Positions 1 to 13,300 of a DNA stretch of 64,000 nucleotides are shown in pieces (position 1 is the stretch's first letter; each line of letters opens with the position of its first letter). The stretch is taken from positions 38,542,468 to 38,606,467 of the forward strand of contig LS997563.1 in assembly GCA_000469685.2 (NCBI GenBank). The letters are read 5' to 3'. The notes under the pieces are model-generated. The model made no database searches. It worked only from the letters and a program-made list of their open reading frames with translations, and had not been told where the DNA came from. Both the position numbers and the translations under genes were made by a program. The DNA is from Haemonchus contortus (Eukaryota > Nematoda > Chromadorea > Rhabditida > Trichostrongylidae).

Positions 1-72
1 TTACAATTTTTTATCGAATTCTCTTTCCATTCAAGACGTTTCCATAATTATTTTGACAGATAGGCATTTTCG

Positions 73-920
73 ATGTTATCCGACTGCTTACTTATCATCG
101 CGATCGCCTTCTGTACTGCATTGGCGGGAGAGGGTCTGACGTACGTTTTGGTCTACCGGTCAGAGCAGTATAAGCGATTGAAAGTCGGTTTAATTTCATG
201 TTTCGCTCTTATAATCGAGATAAGTTCAAAATTTTAGTCGGAAATGGAAAGGAAAACCAAAAGGCTAGAAAAGAAAAAACAGGAAGTTGGAGAGGTCGTA
301 GATAAAAACGCCAAAAAACGTCTTGAACGAGATGAGGAGAGGTTAAAGGTTGGTGAGGCTTTTCATTTTGCTTTCTAACTAGTTCAATGGTCTATCATGA
401 AGCTCATAGATTCCAACGCTTCATTTCAGGCGACAAATCGGGATATGTCAATGTTCAAAATGAAATCGATGTTTGCTATTGGTTTAGCATTTACTGCTTT
501 GTTGTCTACATTTAACTCAATTTTCGACGGACGAGTTGTTGCTCGTTTACCGTTCGTCCCGATCGGTTTTCTTCAGGGTTTATCGCATAGAAATCTAGTG
601 AGTGACGTTTGTGAATTAGTTATGACTCGTCTGTAACGTCGCCAAGCAACATTTCAAAAACGGGTGATTCCCAAAATGGCTCCATAGCAACAATTCAAAA
701 CTAGAAACAGCGAAATGTAATACTGCCTGACAAACCCATTTTTCAGGTTGGTGATGACATGCGTGATTGCTCATTTATCTTCCTTTACATCTTATGTACG
801 ATGACTATCCGACAAAATCTTCAAAAAGCTCTTGGCTTCGCGCCATCCCGTGCGATGAACCGTCAACAAGGTTCAGCCTGGGCACCATCTCAACAACAAC
901 AATTTAACTATTTCCGTTAG
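73..920 (+). CDS. TMCO1: TMCO1 homolog, ER calcium load-activated calcium channel
   Basis: Four exons: 73-183, 238-348, 430-597, 747-920 (187 aa plus stop; the human protein is 188 aa). The protein begins MLSDCLLIIAIAFCTALAGE, a first membrane segment. A charged coiled coil follows (about residues 38-75, rich in Lys and Glu), then the motif RDMSMFKMKSMFAIG and a second hydrophobic segment. Next come FNSIFDGRVVARLPF and GLSHRNL, both hallmarks of TMCO1, then a last hydrophobic stretch and a Gln-rich tail. In other animals TMCO1 sits in the ER membrane, forms Ca2+-release channels on ER overload and joins the multipass translocon; that role is inferred here from homology. All exon joins keep phase. 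A TTTTGACAG acceptor at 51-59 lies 13 bp before the ATG and may be a trans-splice site. The gene is convergent with the CK2-beta gene. Confidence 0.95.
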
Positions 921-1156
921 AAGACCATTTTCCTATTTGATCTTCAGCGAATCATTGAAACTTTAGTGTGTACTTGTTCAATACGTGCTGAAAGGATCGC
1001 TACGTGAATATATTTCACACAATTCTTTCATATTCAGGTGTATTATGGTTGAAATTTTATAGCGATTCAGAAGAGCGTTCTCAATACAACCATGTTAATT
1101 TTCAGTAAATAACTTTTAACACATGTCAAGAGACAGAATTGATCACATGACTTTCT

Positions 1157-1162
1157 AATAAA
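1157..1162 (+). terminator. Probable poly(A) signal of TMCO1
   Basis: AATAAA about 235 bp after the TMCO1 stop, in an AT-rich stretch. It lies in the gap between the two convergent genes. Assignment is by position only. Confidence 0.4.
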
Positions 1163-1310
1163 TATATACATCAACAACGATAATAATCACAGCTTTTAAC
1201 CTGAACTATAAGTTCACAGAAATGCCTAAATTATTTGGCACACAACTTGCGCCATTAGCAAAATACCTGTGACAAGTGAGCACGTAAGGGATTTTTGGGG
1301 GTTGTCAAAG

Positions 1311-2477
1311 TTAGGTGCGTTCATCTTTCTGTTCATCTTCGCGTGGCTGACGAATCTTGAACCCAAATAGCCTGAAAAGTAAGCAATAGTAAAGAAACTT
1401 GAGCAAAGACGTTCGTTAAAATTTATTATTTCCATCTCTCTCAGAACGTCGACGGGCAACGGTCCTATTGCAAAATGATGTCTATACCCTCTAACTTCAA
1501 CAAAATAAACTCATGAACCGAATAAGCCGCGGACACATTACTACAACGCCAACCTTGGTTCGAATTTTTGCGGTTTTGGTCGACGATACTCTGGATACAT
1601 CATCAGAAACATCTCCGGGAAAGATGTTCCGAAATAAGCTCCATCAATCGATTGGTGACGGGCGTGTTTCGGGTAATAAATATCACTGCATGACGTACAG
1701 TACATTTTTACCTGGAAATGTTCCAATCGAGCAAACAGGGATTGGTCGCCAACCGACTGCGAAAAACTTTTTCTAGCCGATACGATGGCAGTTTACTATT
1801 AAAATATGCTCAAACATACAATAAGTTTAACAACGTTTACAAAGTGATCATAGACATACCATATCTTGACCTGGCACATCAACCGTTCCCATAGGAAGAA
1901 GAGGGTGTTCGTAGCAAAGAACGCGAGGGCACGTGCCGAAATCTCCATCTTTCCACTTCTGCAGCATCATCGATAGGCCTCTACAAGTTGAAAACTCTTA
2001 GTAGGTATACGATAGGTGACAAAACAGCCAAGAATAAATACCTGTTCGTTAAAATAAACCTGGCGTGAATCAAACCATAAAGTTTTTCGGCCAACCTCTC
2101 CACTTCGGACGCATTCCCATCGCTATCATCGCCAGAGTCGTCTGAATGTTGAACAATTGATATCAACGAAATTTTTACCCACACTACAAAAAAGCTTGTC
2201 GAAAGCAGTTCATTGAAAAGTCGTTACCAGGCTCTAAATCAAGTATCTTGTCTAGTGCTTCACGAAATTTCGGAACGTAGTCGCTCAGCCCAGTCAAATT
2301 GAAGTTGTCTCCAATATAATCTTCATCGACCTAAGAAAAACTAATTATGAGTGAAGGACAAATCTAAGGACTCTTTTATTCTAAAATACAAAGAAAACTC
2401 ACCTCACAAAAAAACTCGTTCCCTCGATTGCTGCAGAACCACCCCACCCACGAGGCAGCGGTCCCGGAGGAAGACAT
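1311..2477 (-). CDS. Casein kinase II regulatory beta subunit, divergent paralog
   Basis: Six exons on the minus strand: 2477-2403, 2330-2228, 2141-2042, 1980-1860, 1711-1554, 1371-1311 (205 aa). CK2-beta dimerises through a zinc ribbon and bridges two catalytic alpha subunits. Family marks seen: [13 protein letters not shown] near the N-terminus, [15 protein letters not shown] in the middle, the four zinc cysteines as CPRVLC and later [17 protein letters not shown], and a C-terminal RLFGFKI. Oddities: the N-terminal autophosphorylation patch is MSSSGTAAS, lacking the usual Glu-Glu; the acidic loop is [12 protein letters not shown]; and the tail after FGFKI is a short acidic-basic stretch instead of HPMAYQ. 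Length is close to the human 215 aa. It differs so much from worm KIN-10, as I remember it, that it is probably a second paralog rather than the main gene. All splice joins keep phase. It diverges from SF3A3. Confidence 0.9.
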
Positions 2478-3688
2478 CAGCAGCCCTCAGGCTTTACTAT
2501 AACTCCGAATTGGTTAATTTTATATTAACTGATTAGGAAAAAATTATAGAACGAATATTGAAGTCTGCGATAATGAGGTTATGACACAAATTGGTAAACT
2601 AAGGATGCAAAGTGTCGAAGAAACTCAAAGACATGTTTAACACCTATCACCTTGGAAACTTAGTCTTTTTTGGAAATTATTAAAATTCATTCTAATCACT
2701 TCCAAATCTAGCTCTTAAAAATGCTGCATTCCACGAGTTCTAGAAGTAGCTAATGGTCGGAACAGTGTACTGACAAAACAAAAAGGGTCGCGAAGTTCTA
2801 CCGAAGAGAATACTTGCTCCGCTGACAATGTTGATCAGTACAGATTACAGAGCGAAGAAAACTCTTGGCAGCCACGAACTCTCAAGCAAGTTGCGCACAG
2901 GAATGACGTAATCCGCCTCCACGGAAACGCACCAGAGAAATTTCTCATCTTGTCGTCAAATATTTTACTTTATGTTCACCCAACAAGACAAGAACACCGT
3001 ATTTCACGCCTGGGTTTGAAAAAAGTAGTGCAGTGGCCAGGCCACCTTTTGGTCTTTAAGAGATTGGACTCGCTATGGCTCACTTGGCTAACTTGGTGAA
3101 ATGAGATTCCTGCTTTTCAATTTTGTTCCTTGGTTTCATTCTTCATGTTATAAAGCCTTAGCAATCTACTTCGCAATTGCTTTCGTTTCTCTACTTTGTA
3201 ATTGCTTTTCGTTCAAGTTAAGCCGGTGTTTGAACTGACTTAGCATAGGGAAAGAGCTGCTGAGTACCTATGTATTAGCTACATACTTGTTTACTGATTC
3301 CCTTCATTAAGATGTCTTTAAACCCTAGTCAGCCTTAGGTTTTCACGCTCCAAAGAAGACGTAGGTACGGTAGCCTTCATTGCGTTCCTTTAAACGTTCG
3401 TTCGCAGCATGTTTTGGCTTGTAGTTGTGGAAATACGTTTAGAACTTTTCTTCCTCTTCTATTCTCATTGCGTTTGTTTATGCTTTTTTCATTTCTTCGG
3501 TTTCATTGTCTTTCTTCATTTCAACCTTGCTAGGGCTCAAGCTCAAGCAGTACTCTCCATGTTGTATCCAAACATGTATTTATTGGAAGATTACTAGATT
3601 ATCGCATTCTGTGAAAATTTGTCTGTTGTAGAATGATCTTGTACGATTACTTCCTTAAATTCGATTTTCTTCCTTCAGTGCATCAAAG
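2478..3688. other. Intergenic, CK2-beta / SF3A3 divergent promoter region
   Basis: About 1.2 kb between two divergent starts. Short open frames here show no domain, splice pattern or codon bias that I can support. It must hold the upstream signals of both genes. A CT-rich tract ending in CTTCCTTCAG (near 3669-3678) precedes the SF3A3 start by about 10 bp and is a likely trans-splice acceptor. Confidence 0.5.
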
Positions 3689-6600
3689 ATGGATTCAGTT
3701 ATGGAAACTCAGAGGAAGTTACATGAGGAACGCGAGCGTACTATTGAAACGATTGTAAAGGAAATCTTGAGCGACAAGAAAACCCACAAAGCCAATATCA
3801 ATTCACAGCAACGCGTAAAACAGCTTGTCGATGTAGGTTGATCGGTTACTTCATGAAAGAGCTGTATATCCGACATAGCCCTGGGTGCAGTTTCACTTTC
3901 AAGTCAAGAGTCCCCTTCCGTTGTTTTGACTTGGAAGATATGATCGAGCTACAGAATGCAGAAAGGATAAATTCAAACATTACGGGCACTCTTCAACCTG
4001 TAGCGTTTTCAGAGGTATCATGCTTGTACCGAAAATCTCGAACGTATGTACTCTGACAATGATGGAGCTCGCAAAAGGGAGATGGATGCTATTGCTGGGC
4101 CAAATGAGTTTGCAGAATTCTATGCTCGTTTGAAGCTTCTGAAAGATGCACATCGCAGAAATCCTGATGAGGTGAGTTTGACACCATTCCTGCTTTGTTT
4201 AGAAGATTGTTTGGTCCAGACTGATCGATTGCGAGATTCCTCTTTCCTTTTTAATCAACGTTATATAATAAGTACTGCTATTGAACATGAAAAATTTGTT
4301 CAGCTTGCCGAACCGCTTTCCATGGAGTTCCAGAAAATGCATGAAGAAATTGCAGATCCTGAGAGAGAAGAGTACGATATGGTTCAATTCACTGACGAGG
4401 AGGCGTATGGAAGGTAGTCTATAGGCCGCTATTTTCATTGCTTTAAAACTTCTTTTTAAATACCTGCCACTCATGATGTTCTTTATTTAGGTTTCTGGAC
4501 ATGCACGAAATTCACGCCTTATATCTCAATTTAAAAGCAGTGAAGGTGAGCACTCTTGAAGACAGTAATATTTGTCTATATGGCTTTGAATCCACTATTT
4601 TTGAACGTGATTATAGTTAGACTTCTCAATAGCTCCTTTTTCTGAGCGTGGAATGTACATTCCTCCTTCTGCTAAACGTATTCTTATTTCAGAGACTTGA
4701 TTATATAACATACCTCGCCCAGTTCGATAGGTTCACAGATATTCCAAGGAATACGACCAAGAAAACTGGAGCATATAAAGAGTATCTGAACACCCTCAAG
4801 GTATCCTTCAAGTTAATTCACGATATTGAGATATTGCTTGCTTGCCGCCGTTTTTCATTGGTTTCGGAAATGTATGCATTGATTTCTTAACTACAAAGTC
4901 CTGGTTGCGTTCTCGCTTTTTTGTGTATGGAGCAAACAGCGAAGTTTCTCAAGACAACTGTTTTAATTTAGGAATACCTCGTCTACTTTATGGAGCGTAC
5001 TCGTCCCCTCCACAGTCTCAAGGAGGACTTTGCTAAAGTGAGTTACAGTTTTCATATCGTGGGACACAGTTATCAGGTTCTTCTATTTTTCTTCATGTTT
5101 CTTGATAACGTCTTTGAAGAGTGATGCCGAGGTCGATCGCCTACTTGCAGAGGGTACCCTGCCGGGATGGCCATCGCAGCCACCTCCGAAAGAGGTTACT
5201 GTTTTAATAAACTTTTGCTTTTTTTTGAAAAAAAGTGGTGTCTTCAGGCGGCCATCGATGTATCTGCTTATAGCAGTCCATTAGAATTGGAAAGTTTGGG
5301 TCTCGATAGGCTGAAAGCTGCTCTGATGGCATTGGGTCTCAAGTGTGGAGGGTAATGATTATTTTTATTACATTTTCGGATCTTTTTCATTCAAGACATC
5401 TGATGAAATCCAAGAATTTGCTATTTTTAGAACATTGAAAGAACGTGCTGAACGTCTTTATGCATCGAAAGGATTGAGAGCTGGTGATTTAGGAAGGGAC
5501 GCTCTGGCGAAAAAGACCGATGAAGCGAAGGAACATGCTCGGACTGTTGCGTTGGCTAAACTGGAAGGTCACATTAAGTGGTTAGTGAAGACTATTTTTT
5601 CTGCTTTTACAAATTATTGTTTCGAGTTCTCTTCAGTTGAACATTTGATTTTCTAGCATGTTAACAATTTCGTCTGCAGTAGGCTGCCAAATTCATTTAA
5701 TGAAGATTTTTCGTGGAACGTTAATAGCTATAACCGGATCCAGTTATTCTTGTATAACTCTTCATGTTCTCGCCCGCAGATTGAAACTTCCTCATTTATT
5801 GTCGGAGTTTTCTTCACTTTACGACATTTTCAGCCTCTTGCCCAATTACTTCACGTTGAGTAGATCCATGGCGTTGTTTTACCCTTTCAGCTTTCGTGCT
5901 ACAGTGATCCAGCCCGTGCTCTATTTAATGTCTTTGACTTTGTTTCATAAACAAAACACTCTAGACCTTGAAAAATTTTTAAAATATCTCTCCAAATTTT
6001 TGCTGTGACGCACATTTCTCGTTCAGCATGGGTAATCTTCTAATGGAAGAGAGGGATGCGACGCGTGAGAACGTGGAGAGAAAGCAGGCACGAACAGTGG
6101 GAGAAAATGAAGACGACGACGAAGAGCCTCAGGTACGTTCTTACAAACTTTTCAGTTCTGATTGTTTTGATTATTTCGGTTTTCTAGGTTGAAAGCGATG
6201 AGGAGGAAAACGATGGCGTACCATATAATCCCAAGAATCTTCCCCTTGGGTGAGTTTTTCGTTCTTTTCCATCAGAACTACTATTTCGCTACTGCTGTGA
6301 ATTCGCTATGAAAGGCTTCTTTTGTTTCAGATGGGATGGAAAACCGATTCCGTATTGGTTGTACAAATTACACGGATTAAATATCTCGTATTCTTGTGAA
6401 ATATGTGGTAATCAAGTGTACAAAGGACCAAAAGCTTTTCAGAAGCACTTCAATGTAAGTCTACGTGAGTAACTGGGCTTGGGCTTTTACCAACATATTT
6501 TGCAGCAGGTTGAGGGAAGCAATAGCTCTTTCGCAAAAGTTCATTGTACATTTCCATTTATTAGTTTTGTACTAGTATAGTTTTTGTATAACGAGTCCAT

Positions 6601-7173
6601 CTTTTCGATGTTTTGATAGATTATTTTTCTTAGGAATGGCGTCATTCTCATGGCATGCGATGTCTTGGTATTCCTAACACCGCTCACTTCGCAAACATTA
6701 CTCAGATCAAGGACGCACTCGACCTGTGGAATAAAATTAAAGGAGATAAGGTATGGTTTTTTTTTGATTTAGCGAAATTATTGAATCAGCTCTTCACGAG
6801 TTTCCTCGTTCAAATTCTGCTGTACTGTAGTACTACAGTCAATTCGCTGTCTGTAAAAATCACAGAATTATGTGCATAATGACTGTAGTTCTGTGGTTGC
6901 ATCTTTATAAGCGTATATTCATACATATCCCGTTAAGAACTACTTCTAGTAGCTTTATAATTGTAAAATCTTGCTCTCGCTAGGTTTTCTGAGCCACTAG
7001 ATCTGTTAAAATGGGATCATAGGATTGGTTTTGGGAAATTCGATGTCTGCAATGACTATTTATAGGAACGTCAAAGGTGGAATCCTGACAATGACGAGGA
7101 GTTCGAAGATTCAGCAGGCAATGTGGTTACCCGAAAAATGTATGAAGATCTCAAAAGACAAGGGCTTTTGTAA
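3689..7173 (+). CDS. SF3A3: Splicing factor 3A subunit 3 (SF3a60/SAP61)
   Basis: Fourteen exons: 3689-3832, 4013-4171, 4304-4413, 4491-4545, 4693-4800, 4972-5037, 5120-5194, 5248-5351, 5431-5580, 6027-6132, 6188-6249, 6331-6454, 6634-6750, 7066-7173 (495 aa; human 501). SF3a60 is part of the 17S U2 snRNP and helps bind U2 to the branch site. Seen: [15 protein letters not shown] (about 85-100), [11 protein letters not shown] (about 128-138), a SAP-like segment [20 protein letters not shown] (about 253-272), an acidic linker, and then [20 protein letters not shown]. The C2H2 U1/U2-type zinc finger has Cys402, Cys405, His419 and His425. The C-terminus [18 protein letters not shown]...LKRQGLL closely follows the human end. 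Phase is kept at every join; the exon 9 donor is GTTAGT after AAGTG, chosen because it preserves length against human. The 3' end converges on PIGG. Confidence 0.97.
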
Positions 7174-7252
7174 ATGTGCTGTTGGTTTGTACTGTTGTCT
7201 GTTCTTAATATATGACTGTTTTGACTGATGCACTCATACTGTTGTGTAGAAG

Positions 7253-7258
7253 AATAAA
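7253..7258 (+). terminator. Poly(A) signal of SF3A3
   Basis: AATAAA 80 bp after the SF3A3 stop, followed by an A/T-rich run. Confidence 0.65.
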
Positions 7259-7366
7259 AAATTATTTTTCACTTTCGAGGACACAGTCGAGTTATGACAG
7301 TTGCGTATAGAAAAAGCTTGAGATTTTCATGAATGCTGCTGATGTGTAAAGAGGCTTTTGTAAAGC

Positions 7367-7372
7367 TTTATT
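7367..7372 (-). terminator. Poly(A) signal of PIGG
   Basis: TTTATT on the plus strand, AATAAA on the minus strand, only 13 bp beyond the PIGG stop codon. It implies a very short 3' UTR and places the ends of the two convergent transcripts close together. Confidence 0.5.
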
Positions 7373-7384
7373 ATGGTGGGCGTG

Positions 7385-10300
7385 CTAGAACCTCGAGGAC
7401 TGAGGCCACCATTTACCAGTTTTGGCTCTATTTATAGTTATGTACAAAAGTGATAGGAAACTCGTAACAACCAAACTAAACATAAGGTGTAAAATTTCGC
7501 AGATCATTTTTGGAGCAAGAACACTGAATGTAAATAAATGGCCCGAAAGACATATCATACTTGTAATAGCTGAGAATAACATCAGAGATCGTAATTGTAA
7601 AACCGAAGCGAGAACTTGCATACCATGGCGGTCGTTATCTGTATCCACTGGGCGATCGGTCCTATTGTTGCTGAAAAATCAAGCTACTAATTAAACTATT
7701 AAGGCTACTTCTGTTTAATAGATTTGGATATTACATAGTTCTACCAATGTACGTCCTATCGATCTTTGAGTCTCTAATCCCTTTTGAACCTCCTTTTTAA
7801 ACTGAATGGCTCTTATAAAAGGAGTCGTTGGTGGTTGCGTCAAGAAATTAGAAGTGTGTAGAAATGTCAAGTGCCCCTAAAACATATTTACCGAGGCTTC
7901 GTTTGATTATTTGCCGAGACTCAAGGTTCTATTGCAGGACATAGAAAAACCTCTGACCGGTTACAAAAACTCAAGTAGTTCATTAGGTACCCTCTTGGAG
8001 CTTTTCAGACAGCATATGAAGCAACCCTCTTTCATCAACTATTTTTGACAGTTGACTTACAAGTAGCCAAGAGAGAAAGAAAGGGGCATAGCGTAGAAAT
8101 TGACGAGAATTTGGAAGCCAACCAATAGCATGTTATAAGATGAAAGACCTTTATAACCGGCAGCGATATCAATAGATGAGATATTACTCGATTGACCCTG
8201 AAATTGTAAAGTAATAAGTCGATTGTATAACCTTCTAAAGGGTGTAGAAAAGCTACTAAAGCACATACCGCATAGAAAAATACTGTCTGACAGAGGAAAG
8301 CAAACAGATATGGTGAAGACGATAGCTTTCTTGCGTAAAATCCCATTTCAAACGAGATTATCAACAGTGGAAGTGCTTCTGGTCGAACCAGATAGCTCAG
8401 GTATAACATCGCACCTAGTGGCACAGATGACAGCAAAGTAATGAGAACTCCTCCAATTATAAAATAGGTGATCAACCACCTGAAAAGGAAGAGATTTGGT
8501 GCGAGAAAAAGCCTGCATCAAATGGCTAGGTGCCTGAGGTACTAGACCAGGTCTCACTACAGTCTGAAGGCATCCTTTACACCCAACTTTGTCGTTTCGG
8601 TAGGGTTTTCCTGTGATTTGACGCTTTCTCGAAGCTTATGTGACGCCGCGCGGCGTTTCCTAGCTAGTTGCCTCGCCGAACAGCACTCTGTTCGAGCATG
8701 ATGCCTGCTGCCCCGCCACATGTCAGAGTTTGATTACTGTAGCTATCTCCTTGTAAATTTTCGCAACACCCAGATGAACTGTTTTTGGCTATAGGATGCG
8801 ATAAAATTAGAATAAGGAATATCATTGACTTATTGATTTTTGCAAAGGACAAATCAAGCGCGAGAAAAAGCTAATCCATACCTTTTGCTGTCATTCAGAT
8901 ATGATTGCATGCATATGGCACCAGAAAGTACACATGTGAATGTCATGACCCCGGAAAAGAAGTTTTTCGGGCGAATACGCATCAGTAAATAACCCACGCA
9001 TACGATTGTTGTTGTAGACGGCATCCTAGAATCGCGTACTCCAGGTAGTCATTACTAGTTATCTTTCGGTTAGTGTAATGGTTAGAGATTATTTTCTAAA
9101 TGCTTAGAACCTTATGAACTTGAAATTTGTAGTGGTATACTTTCGAGCTCAGGAAGATGAGGAAGATTCGCGTCCTGAACGCGCCACGACCTTTAATTCC
9201 CTGCTGATTTCATACATCCAGTGAGATAGTAACTTACTATCATTGCTCGGGGCAGTAGTTATTAATTTTTCCAGACAGTACTCAAACCAAGCTGTTGAAC
9301 ATAGTAGTACTGAAAGCTTGAACGAGTTCAGCTCCTATTTTTTTCTATTGAAACACGGAGTTGGTAGAAAATATACTAGTTGTGAAAGAATAAAAAGTTA
9401 GTGATGGTTAGAGTCAAATAATTAATAATGATATAAATAAATAAGTGAAAACGTAGCATAATAGAGAATGAAAGAATAAGTAAAGTAGATAATACCATTT
9501 AGCGAAAGCTGTTAAATTGAGATCGGTAGTCAAGGAGTCAAGTACTAGAATATTGAATCGGAATTCAGGAAATATTGGAGGTGGGAGTAGATCTGAAAAG
9601 TGCACTAGGAACGAACTTGCTGGCAATTTTCCAAAAAATTATTCTCCTCCTCACCTTGCCTCATCGACCATCTCCTTCTTGTGTGAGACGTGAAACTCAT
9701 CGCCCAACGATGCAAACAGAGTAATACAAAACCATTCCGAAATCTCGAATTCGAGTAAAACTGAAATCAATGAAAATCGAGATTGAAAAAAAAGATTTCT
9801 GAATAGCTGTTCATGAAATCAGTTCAACACAAAGGTACTCCAGCGATAGAACCAATGAACACACCATTTTCAACAAGATTTCCAGATTTGTGGAAAATTC
9901 CGCGATGATAAATATCTGATAGAGAATTACTGTTGGCGTAATATAGTACCTTAAATAGAGGAAATGATCCGTCTAAATGATATTTCTCATTATATTTGAA
10001 GAACGGATCCGGTGTATTGGTAAGCGGCGCACTATCACACAAACATGGTCCTGGGTTCGAATTCCGGATCCATATCCTCCTAGGTCAACCAACCCTCTCC
10101 TCCCTTTGGAGGCGGATAGGTGGTACTAGCCTCGTTCAAAAGGTTAGCAGCAACGACTTCTACATAAGCTGCTCACCTCAAGTCATTGTAGAGGCCACAC
10201 ACGCAATCAAAATTTTCGATGGAGCTCGAGTGCGGGGCTCATCCCAAAAAAGGGATTGACTAGGGTCATAACTTTATTTTATACTTTTATGGTTAGAAAG

Positions 10301-13300
10301 ATTCTCCTTTTGGGGTGTCGCCATTCTCCCACTTGGGCGGTCGCAAGCGAGCAAAGAAGCTATCAACGTTGTTTAGTTCATCTACCTCGGAGGAGATTGG
10401 GATTAGGAAATCTCAAAACCAACCAGATGTCGTGTTCCTCCTCAATAAGACTTGTCGAATAGGAAGAGAGATGATATAAAGCGAAAACCAGATAAACGGA
10501 ATAAAGGGGTAATTCTGAGGAGTCGCCCTGAAAATGCGAGGAAAATCATTTCTACGCAAAACCATCATTTTCAATTTTATATTTATAAGTAACTGCGTGT
10601 TAGCTATTCCAACCGTTGCTCCACAGTAGCCCATGTCAGGTGCTCCATGAGTAACAATAAGCAGTGTTCCCAAATGGGAAGGTCAATCCGAATTGACAAT
10701 CGTCTTCTGTGATCTCTGTCCCCAAACTCTTACAAAACAATCCAAACTAACCGTGATCCACGATTCGATTCCTCCAGAAATGAAAGGCTGGTAAGCACCA
10801 GAGAACAAGATGAAACTCTGAATAATTGCCCTAGTAGGACTCAATTAACTTAAGAAAATACAATTGCAAAAAAAATGAAAAAAGGAAAAATTCGTTGTTG
10901 CGAAGGTACTACGATGTGAAATCACGGAGCAACGATCCCAGGTTCTATACCTACTCTCTGTCGTAACTATATTCAGTTACCCAGGAAATAGGAGGCTAGA
11001 ATGTACTCACAAGAGCAATGAACGCCAATGAGACGAATATTGGCCATCGTAACGCTTGCTCTTGTGATTGGATGACCTTCTGCTGGGCTTTTCGATTTTC
11101 CTCCATAGCCAATCGGCCTCTGGCATGAGCCACGAACGTCTTTGCTATTTTACAGCGTTCATCACCGTGAACGTCTGATAGGGCGACTATGGAAGTGCCT
11201 GAAAAGAAAATCACTAACTTTTCGACCGTAAAACGAGAAAAGAGCCAATAGTATCCATTTTGGAGCCGTGGTGCATGGGCGGACTCCCATATGATATTTT
11301 ACAATTGTCTTGAACTTGTTCGTCGACTTTTTTCTCGAATACGACTTTCAGATGAAGGGAAAGGTGAACCAGAGTGTAAGTTATACTACTCCGCCTAACT
11401 CCTCAGAAAGGATAACAGAAACGAAGAAAGCCAACTTACCATCTGTGAATCTGGAGAAGTGTACAGCTGATTGAAAAGCAGCAGAGAACAGGGTGGAGTC
11501 GCTGATCTGCCACTGAGAAGCGAATTGTGGTAACAGAGTTAGACCTATACTGCCTGACGGAATAGGTACATGAAGAAAAAACGGTAATGTACTCGCCAAG
11601 TCAACTTGTTCTGCTGTCATGAGTCCTGAAATTCATTGTGTAGACAGAAAAATATCCGAATTCTCGTAATAATTCTCTAAAAATTGACTTTCGGATGGGA
11701 CCCTGACCCACTTACCTTCTATATTTCCTCCCTGAATGATTTTTGCTTTGGAATGCAAAAACAACATCGGGACCTTCGTTTCAGCGTCACTGCCTCCACC
11801 ATGAGATCCGCCACTGGTCATGCCATGATCACCGACTACTACCAAAAGCAGAGGCGATCGAGCCTAAACACTATTCCGTTTTAGTGATCGATTGATTTTA
11901 TTGATTTGCCAAAGGAGCGTTCACCTTATGCGGTAGAGCGACCTGCTCAAAGATCCCATGCCTACGCAGTAAACAGATCAGTACCGAGAATATCTGACGG
12001 ACGTACTCTTACAACCAGACAAAGGTCCAGCGAATAGGGGCCTCTTTCCAATGAGGATTTCACCCTAACTGAATTTCATTGTTTCCACCTACATACATAC
12101 CGAAGCGACGTCGTATATACGTTTGGCAATGTCGTCCATTTCGCGAAGCTTCTTTTTGAGCTGGGGTGATTCGCCACCGAGAGAATGACCTTAAACAGCG
12201 GATGGGCGAGTTTTTTTTAAATTATTTTTTCTTTCAGCAGAGCAAGAACTTGTAACCAGTCAACTTGGGGGATTGAGCAGTTGAAGACACACCTATGTGG
12301 TCTAACCCGAGATAATGAAGTATCAGTACATCCCACGTTGGTTTGTTCAATACGATATCCAAATGACGAGTGACATTGTTATCGACCTAAATTTATTCTT
12401 TTCAGTACATCTACAATCTTAAGTGGGTTTTAGGGAAGTTTAAAATCAAGTACAAATGTAAAAAATAGATGAGGGAGCGCCACGGAAGGAGACCAAAAAG
12501 TAAGGAGCAAACAATTTAACCAGGCCTGGATTACCTCAGTATAATCATTGACAAAAAATGAAGTCACTCCTTCAGCTTCAATGAAAGCATTTGGAAAAAG
12601 CCGAATCCATGTATCGTCACCAAAAAACGCGATCCTGAACCATGTCATTTTGAAAAAAAAATTCCGATTTCTTATATTTTCATTGGAAAAAAAGCAGTAA
12701 GAAAATCTGAAAAAAAAGAAATTCCAAAGAAATCTGAATTATGCTACCAAGGAAAAGAGAATTTAGTTTACACCCTATGAGTTTAAGAAAAAACAATCGC
12801 GGACAACTGCTGGAGTGACAGAGGGACCTGAACTTCATAAATTGAAAAATCCCCGTCTAGTAAGTTAGCCAAGAGCATCACCCTCATGAGACATCTGGAG
12901 GATCAAATTCCTTGCTTTCTTATCTTCACTGCGGCCTGATGGATATACCAAGACCATATTTTTTTATATTCTGATGGAATGAACTTCTAGACTATTCTTT
13001 GATCTATTCTTAAACCTTCCCAATCTCCCGGCCCATCATATGTGCAGTTCAATACGTAAGGAGTTGAAGTACAGGAGTACAAATCACAATGAACGACAAA
13101 AAGTCACCTCCGTCCAGTTGATGAAGCAGACGTTACCCAGCTGTCTTCCGTATTTTCCGAAGCGAAGAAATTTCCCAGAAGTGTTATAAGAGACGGTACC
13201 ACTCCGCTTGTCAACGCCTTGAAATAAAATACTTAGTCTAGGGTACAACTATGTTTATATCAGCCCAGCGGAGTATGTCACCGTAGATGTTTCCGTACGA

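Noticed and set aside
9061..9110. GGTTAGTGTAATGGTTAGAG, resembling the start of a tRNA
   Set aside because: No T-loop, no acceptor stem and no anticodon arm follow at the right distance.
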